A stretch of DNA of 64,000 nucleotides from Microbacterium testaceum StLB037. Its GTDB lineage: Bacteria; Actinomycetota; Actinomycetes; Actinomycetales; Microbacteriaceae. A program made the translations under genes and the position numbers. Below the pieces are notes generated by a model, which searched no databases, was not told the DNA's origin, and was given only the letters and a program-made list of their open reading frames with translations. Where the stretch lies: contig NC_015125.1 of assembly GCF_000202635.1 (NCBI RefSeq), positions 2,480,001-2,544,000 of the forward strand, written 5' to 3'. Below, in pieces: positions 59,153-64,000 of this stretch (position 1 is its first letter; each line of letters starts with the position of its first letter).

Positions 59153-61243
59153 CTACGCCGCGACCAGCCCGGCGGCGGCGCGTGCCGACGTCGTGCGGCG
59201 CCGGACCACGACGAGCGTCGTCACGATCAGCGCGAGCACGGCCCAGACCGCGAGCCCGGCGATACCGGCCCCCACACCGCCGGCCGAGGTCAGGGCGCCG
59301 AGCATGGCGCTGTACGCCGGCGAGGTCGGCAGCAGCGACGCCAGGGCCGCCAGCACGGGCGGCACCGTCGAGACGATGCTCGCCGCGAGCGCCAAGCTGC
59401 CGATGACGGCGGCGATCCAGCGTCCGGCTCCGCCGAACAGCGCGACCAGTGCCTGGTGCACCGCGGCGAACGCGACACCGGCCGCGACGGCGACGAGAGC
59501 GAACAAGGCCCAGTCGCCCCAGTTGTACTGGGATGCCACCTGCACCACGCTCGCGACCAGCAGACCCTGCACAGCTCCGACGAGTGCCGCCGGGGCGAAG
59601 CCGCGGAGGGCGACGAGCGCCGAGGGGCGACGGCTCGTCAGCGCTCTCGCCGAGACCGCTTGGAACGCCACGAACGACGCCAACCCGCCGAACCACAGCA
59701 CGGCCATCGCGAGCAGCGGCACGGCCGCGCCCCCGAACAGCGAGTCGCTCGTGCCGGTGGCCGACACGGGGTCGGCGACCACGTCGGCGAGGGTCGTCGC
59801 CTGGGCGTCCGAGTACTTCGGCAGCTGCGCCACCGCGCTGTCGAGCCCGGAGGCCAACGACGAGGTTCCGGATGCCACCTGGCCCACGCCGTCCGCGAGC
59901 TGACCGGCGCCGTCCTCGGCGCTGGACGCTCCGGTCGCGAGCTGCGCGGCGCCCGAGCTCAGCGCCGAAGCCCCCGTGCCGAACTGCCGCGCGCCGTCGG
60001 CGAGCTGGTTTGCGCCGCCGGCGAGGCCGTCGATGCCACCGGCGATCGTATTGAGACCGGATTCCGCGTCGCGCGCGCCACCCGCGATGCCCGACGCGCC
60101 GTTCGCGAGCGCTTGATTCGCGTCCGCGATCTTGCGGATGCCGGTGGGCAGTTGCGCGGCCTGCCCCGCCAGATCGCCGATGTCGGTGACGGTCTTCGTG
60201 GCCTTAGGCAGAGCATCCTTCGCCGCCTGAGCGGCCTCCCGTAGCGCCTGGCACTGCTCGGGTGTGCCGGTGCACTCTTCCGCGGCTTTCTGGAGATCGG
60301 CCGTCGCCTTTTCGAGAGCGGCGTTGACCTGAGGGGCGGCGTCGGCGAGCTTCTGCGCGTCGTCGATGTACTTTTGCGGGATCTGGTCGGCGAGGCCGTT
60401 GATCTGCGTGGCGAGTTGTTGATTGCCCGCGGCAATGCCATCGGCTCCGGATGCCAGCTTCCCGACGCCGCTCGCCGCCTCACGTGTTCCGCCCGCGAGG
60501 GCGGTCGCGCCGCTGGCGATCTGCGACGCCCCGTCCGCGAGCGGCCCCGCCCCGGCGGCGAGCTGCCCGGCGCCGTTCGACAGCTGCCCCGCACCATCGG
60601 AGAGCTGCCCCAACCCATCACGCAGGCCGTTCGCGCCGGTGGCGGCCTGGCCCGCGCCGTCGGCGAGCTGGTGCGCTCCGCTCGCGGCGCTGCCCAGTTG
60701 GTCGCTCAGCGTCGTGAAGCCGAGGAAGACGTTCTTGAGGTACTGCGACGAGAGCTCGGTCCCGAACACCGATGTGGCGGTGGATGCCAGGGTGGCGGTG
60801 ATCGCGCCGTCCACCACGCGCGCGTTCGGAGCCGTGGCCACATCGATCGTGGCCTTCTCCGGGGTCTCGCCCGGTCGTGTCGAGAGGGAGGCGGCCGTGA
60901 AGTTCTCGGGGATCGTGACGACGGCGGTATAGGTGCCGTCCTTCAGCCCCGCGGCCGCATCGGAGTCGTTGGAGATGACCCAGTCGATGTTGCTCGCCTG
61001 GTCGTCGGCACCCTTGACGAGGCCGCCGGTGAGCTGACGGCCGAGTGGCACGAGCTGGCCGTTGAGTTCGACGGCCTTGTCGTCGTTGACGATCGCGGCC
61101 GTGATGTTCTGCAGCCGGTCGGTGGGGTTGTACAGCGCACCGACCAGGATGCCGCCGATCACAGCGGGCAGCAGCAGCACCCCGATGAGGGTGCGCCAGG
61201 TCACGGGACGGCGGGAGCGGGAGCGCTCGACGGGGAGAGTCAT
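59153..61243 (-). CDS. YhgE/Pip-type membrane protein
   Basis: A 696-residue protein: an N-terminal helix (TLIGVLLLPAVIGGILVGAL), then the Pip domain with ITAAIVNDDKAVELNGQLVP and IDWVISNDSDAAAGLKDGTY; a long array of heptad-like repeats of the type QLADGAGQ/QLSNGAGQ/QIASGATA (about residues 180-480) that forms a helical rod outside the cell; and a C-terminal ABC-2-like part of about five helices. Related proteins include the phage-infection protein Pip and the EsaA of type VII secretion. ATG overlaps the MMPL stop (ATGA), so they form one unit. Function here unknown, probably envelope transport. Confidence 0.9.
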   Translation of the reverse strand: MTLPVERSRSRRPVTWRTLIGVLLLPAVIGGILVGALYNPTDRLQNITAAIVNDDKAVELNGQLVPLGRQLTGGLVKGADDQASNIDWVISNDSDAAAGLKDGTYTAVVTIPENFTAASLSTRPGETPEKATIDVATAPNARVVDGAITATLASTATSVFGTELSSQYLKNVFLGFTTLSDQLGSAASGAHQLADGAGQAATGANGLRDGLGQLSDGAGQLSNGAGQLAAGAGPLADGASQIASGATALAGGTREAASGVGKLASGADGIAAGNQQLATQINGLADQIPQKYIDDAQKLADAAPQVNAALEKATADLQKAAEECTGTPEQCQALREAAQAAKDALPKATKTVTDIGDLAGQAAQLPTGIRKIADANQALANGASGIAGGARDAESGLNTIAGGIDGLAGGANQLADGARQFGTGASALSSGAAQLATGASSAEDGAGQLADGVGQVASGTSSLASGLDSAVAQLPKYSDAQATTLADVVADPVSATGTSDSLFGGAAVPLLAMAVLWFGGLASFVAFQAVSARALTSRRPSALVALRGFAPAALVGAVQGLLVASVVQVASQYNWGDWALFALVAVAAGVAFAAVHQALVALFGGAGRWIAAVIGSLALAASIVSTVPPVLAALASLLPTSPAYSAMLGALTSAGGVGAGIAGLAVWAVLALIVTTLVVVRRRTTSARAAAGLVAA

Positions 61244-64000
61244 GCGAACACCTCGGAGAGATCGGCGAAGGTTTCGGGTTCGGTGCGGTGTCGGCGCGGC
61301 GTCGGAAGGGCGAGGGATGCCACGTCGGGACGCAGCGCCTCGCTCAGCAGCGCGAGGGCCCGCCGTTCGTCGCGGGCCGAGACGATCAGGGTGAACGGCG
61401 ACGACGCATCGCCGGAGCGTTCGCGCGCCTCGGTCGCGGCGCGCCGCAGCACGTGGGCGACCTCTTCGCGGGCGTCGTCGTCGAGACGGTCGACGTCGGA
61501 GACGACCACGATCCGCGTGCCGCGGGCGACGGCGTCGGCCACGGTGCGTGCGGCGTCGGCGGAGTCGTCGAGGAGGGCCACGCCGACGCGGGCTCGGACG
61601 GCTCCCGCACGCTCGGGCACGAGCAGGCCGTCGACGCGCAGCCGCCCGTCGATCCCGGCCAACCGGCCGGACACGGCGAGCAGGAACGTGCGGGTCGTGC
61701 GGCTCTCACCGGTGACCAACAGGGTTCCGCCGTAGCCGAGGCGCAGCGAGATGTCGCGGAACACCGGCTCCTCGGCATCCGAGGATCCGGCCGCGCTCAG
61801 CTCGTCGGCGGCGACGGCGATCGCGGGCTCGCTCGGCCACTCGGCGAGGCGCACCTCGCGCTCGACCGCCTCGCCCTCGACGTCGAGCTTCGGCAGGAGA
61901 CGGTCGAGCCAGCGGGGCATCCACCAGGCCTTGTCGCCCAGCAGGGCGAGCACGGCCGGGACGAGCGTCATGCGCACGAGGAACGCGTCGACGGCGACAC
62001 CCACGGCGAGGCCCAGGGCGATCGGCTTGAGGCTCGAGTCCCCCTCGGGGACGAACGCCACGAACACCGCGAACATGATGACGGCGGCCGCGACCACCAC
62101 GCGGGCGGAGCCCACGAAGCCGCTGCGCACGGCGCCGAGCGCGACCTCGCGCGGGGTGCGACCCTCGCGCTTCGCGTGGACGTAGTCCTCTCTCATGCGC
62201 GAGACGAGGAACACCTGGTAGTCCATCGCGAGGCCGAAGAGCACGCCCATCACCACGATGGGCATGAAGCTGATGATCGGGCCGACCTTGGCCACGTGGA
62301 GCGCGTCGGCGAACCAGCCCCACTCGAAGACCGCGGCCACGACCCCGAAGGAGGCGGCGACCGAGAGGAGGTAGCCGCCGGCCGCGGTCAGCGGCACCCA
62401 GATCGAGCGGAACACGATCATCAGCAGCACGAGGGACAGGCCGACCACGAAGATCCCGAAGGGGAGGAGGGCGGCGCCGAGCTGATCGGAGATGTCGATC
62501 GTCACGGCGGTGTACCCGGTGACGAGGAGACGCACGCCGAACTCGTCGTACAGGCGCTGCTCCTGCGACCGCAGCTCGCGCACGAGGTCGGCGGTGCGCG
62601 GGTCGTCGGGCGCCGTCTCGGGGATGATCTGCACGATGCCGGTGTCGGCGGTCTGGTTCGGGGTCGCGAGCGCGACTTCGGCGACACCCGGGATCTTCGC
62701 GATCTCGTCGCCGATGTCCTTCATCAAGTTCAGCGGATCGTTCGAGGTGACGATCGTGCCGGTCATGATGAGCGGGCCGTTGGCGCCCGGACCGAAGTAC
62801 TCGTCGGTCAACTCGTAGGCGACGCGGGCGGGGTTGCCCGGGGGCAGCTGGCCGGCGTTGGGCAGGGTGAGGGCGAGACTCGTGGCCGGGATCGCGGTGA
62901 CCCCGAGCAGCCCGATGATCGCGACGGTCGTGACGACGGGATGCCGGGTCACCAGGCCCACCCAGCGACGCGCCGGGCCGTTGCGCTGGGCGCGGATCGA
63001 CGCGGTCTCCGCCTTCTTCTCACGCTCGGCGGCGTCCGCCGCAGCGGCGGCGGCGACCGACGCCTCGTCGGCGGGGCCGGCGGCCGCGCGGGCGCGGCGC
63101 GAGACCTTCTGCGGCTTCTTGAAGCCCCACCCGACCACGCGGTGCCCGGCGAAGCCGAGGAAGGCGGGGGTGAGTGTGAGCCCGACGCACACGGCGATGG
63201 CGACGGCGACGGAGGCGGCGATGCCCATCGTGGTGAGGAAGGGGATGTTTGCGAAGCCCAGGCCGATGAGGGCGATGAGGACCGTGATCCCGGCGAACAC
63301 GACGGCGGAGCCGGCGGTGCCGACGGCGCGGGCGGTGGACTCCTCGGGGTCCATCCCCGCGCGCGTCTGATCTTGATGTCGCGACACGATGAACAGGGCA
63401 TAGTCGATGCCGACCGCCAGTCCCAGCATCACCGCCAGCAGCGGGGTGGTCGAGGACACGGTGGCGAAGCCGGTGGCGATGAAGATCAGGGCCACCGAGA
63501 GGGCGACGCCGAGCAGGGCGGTGGCCAGCGGCATCCCGGCCACGAGGAAGGAGCGGAACGTCACCATCAGGACGAGGGCGGCGATCACGACGCCGAGGGC
63601 CTCCGTGATCGATGCTCCGGGCACCTCGCTGGCGAAGAGCTGACCGCCCAGGATGGCCTGCGAGCCGGACGGGAGCGCGGAGCCGAGCGCGGTCGTCTCC
63701 TCGTGGAGCGCGTCCTCGGTCGCCGAGGGGACGGCGGTGGCCTCGCCGGTGAACTGGATGCGGACGATCGCGGCGCGGTCGTCGTCCGCGATGCTGCCGG
63801 AGATGTTCGCGTCGTAGGGGTCGGTGACGGCTTCGACGAAGTCGAGCTTGCCGATCTCGGCGGTCGTCTTCTGGATGGCATCCTGATACGCCTGATCGCG
63901 CACGCTCGCCCCGTCGGCCGCGACGACGATGATCTCGGCGCTGGCCCCGCTGACCTGGGGGAAGGTGCGGTCCAGCATCTCGAGGCCGGCCTGGGACTCG
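61240..64000 (-). CDS. MMPL/RND transporter fused to degenerate ABC-ATPase domain (5' end outside)
   Basis: At least 920 residues; the frame is open at the right edge. RND/SSD elements: AVMLGLAVGIDYALFIVSRH in the first half and GVLFGLAMDYQVFLVSRMRE in the second, each with its loop and helices, the pattern of MmpL lipid/drug exporters. After the last helix (PAVLALLGDKAWWMPRW) about 175 residues resemble an ABC ATPase: PVFRDISLRLGYGGTLLVTG, then ESRTTRTFLLAVSGRLAG in the Walker A place (consensus GxxGxGKST) and RIVVVSDVDRLDDDAREEV in the Walker B place, then IVSARDE in the switch place. Key Gly-Lys and Glu/His are lost. Operon with YhgE/Pip. Confidence 0.9.
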   Translation of the reverse strand, partial: ESQAGLEMLDRTFPQVSGASAEIIVVAADGASVRDQAYQDAIQKTTAEIGKLDFVEAVTDPYDANISGSIADDDRAAIVRIQFTGEATAVPSATEDALHEETTALGSALPSGSQAILGGQLFASEVPGASITEALGVVIAALVLMVTFRSFLVAGMPLATALLGVALSVALIFIATGFATVSSTTPLLAVMLGLAVGIDYALFIVSRHQDQTRAGMDPEESTARAVGTAGSAVVFAGITVLIALIGLGFANIPFLTTMGIAASVAVAIAVCVGLTLTPAFLGFAGHRVVGWGFKKPQKVSRRARAAAGPADEASVAAAAAADAAEREKKAETASIRAQRNGPARRWVGLVTRHPVVTTVAIIGLLGVTAIPATSLALTLPNAGQLPPGNPARVAYELTDEYFGPGANGPLIMTGTIVTSNDPLNLMKDIGDEIAKIPGVAEVALATPNQTADTGIVQIIPETAPDDPRTADLVRELRSQEQRLYDEFGVRLLVTGYTAVTIDISDQLGAALLPFGIFVVGLSLVLLMIVFRSIWVPLTAAGGYLLSVAASFGVVAAVFEWGWFADALHVAKVGPIISFMPIVVMGVLFGLAMDYQVFLVSRMREDYVHAKREGRTPREVALGAVRSGFVGSARVVVAAAVIMFAVFVAFVPEGDSSLKPIALGLAVGVAVDAFLVRMTLVPAVLALLGDKAWWMPRWLDRLLPKLDVEGEAVEREVRLAEWPSEPAIAVAADELSAAGSSDAEEPVFRDISLRLGYGGTLLVTGESRTTRTFLLAVSGRLAGIDGRLRVDGLLVPERAGAVRARVGVALLDDSADAARTVADAVARGTRIVVVSDVDRLDDDAREEVAHVLRRAATEARERSGDASSPFTLIVSARDERRALALLSEALRPDVASLALPTPRRHRTEPETFADLSEVFA

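Overview
The DNA looks like an ordinary chromosomal stretch of a high-GC actinobacterium, most likely Microbacteriaceae and close to Microbacterium. Evidence: strong GC bias at third codon positions; actinobacterial gene orders such as proC followed further on by a tiny HTH gene and the 32-residue ribosomal protein bS22, and the block phosphatase-resA-ccdA-resB-ccsB; many start codons sitting exactly 6 nt after a TANNNT -10 hexamer (leaderless mRNAs); an IdeR/DtxR iron box; and a very frequent heptamer GGATGCC/GGCATCC. I saw no rRNA, tRNA, CRISPR array, insertion sequence or prophage.

Layout. 1-4.6 kb: end of an amino-acid permease, an amine oxidase, REP-like repeats, a mercaptopyruvate sulfurtransferase, and a divergent DUF4188/MerR pair with an operator between them. 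4.7-7.4 kb: a double GNAT acetyltransferase and a lipoprotein with a catalytically dead Lon-like domain. 7.4-13.2 kb: an iron-siderophore locus (two siderophore-interacting flavoproteins, binding protein, two permeases, ATPase) around an iron box. 13.2-25.6 kb: AlkA-type glycosylase, an orphan winged-helix regulator, small acidic proteins, SbcCD, an MFS exporter, a nucleosidase, an aldo/keto reductase and small membrane proteins. 25.6-39.7 kb: NadE, a large TM0106-type nuclease-helicase, upp, tadA, oxidoreductase and hydrolase, proC, TrkAH potassium uptake, ArsR-type regulator, bS22 and small redox proteins.

39.8-51.5 kb is the most unusual part: an ABC-ATPase-like protein that has lost its catalytic residues, a 51-bp tandem repeat, an archaeal-type aspartyl-tRNA synthetase, a sugar/nucleoside-type ABC importer without its ATPase, a nucleoside hydrolase, and a four-gene operon encoding an archaeal/Thermotoga-type S-adenosylhomocysteine hydrolase, a degenerate twin of it, an SAH-deaminase-like amidohydrolase and an FMN monooxygenase. 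Together these could form an S-inosylhomocysteine route (SAH to SIH to inosine plus homocysteine, then hypoxanthine plus ribose).

51.5-64 kb: DedA protein, a second REP cluster, the cytochrome c maturation operon, a DUF559 nuclease-like gene bordered by two related palindromes and GC-rich tracts, then a YhgE/Pip protein and an MMPL transporter whose C-terminus carries a decayed ABC-ATPase domain; the MMPL gene runs off the right edge.
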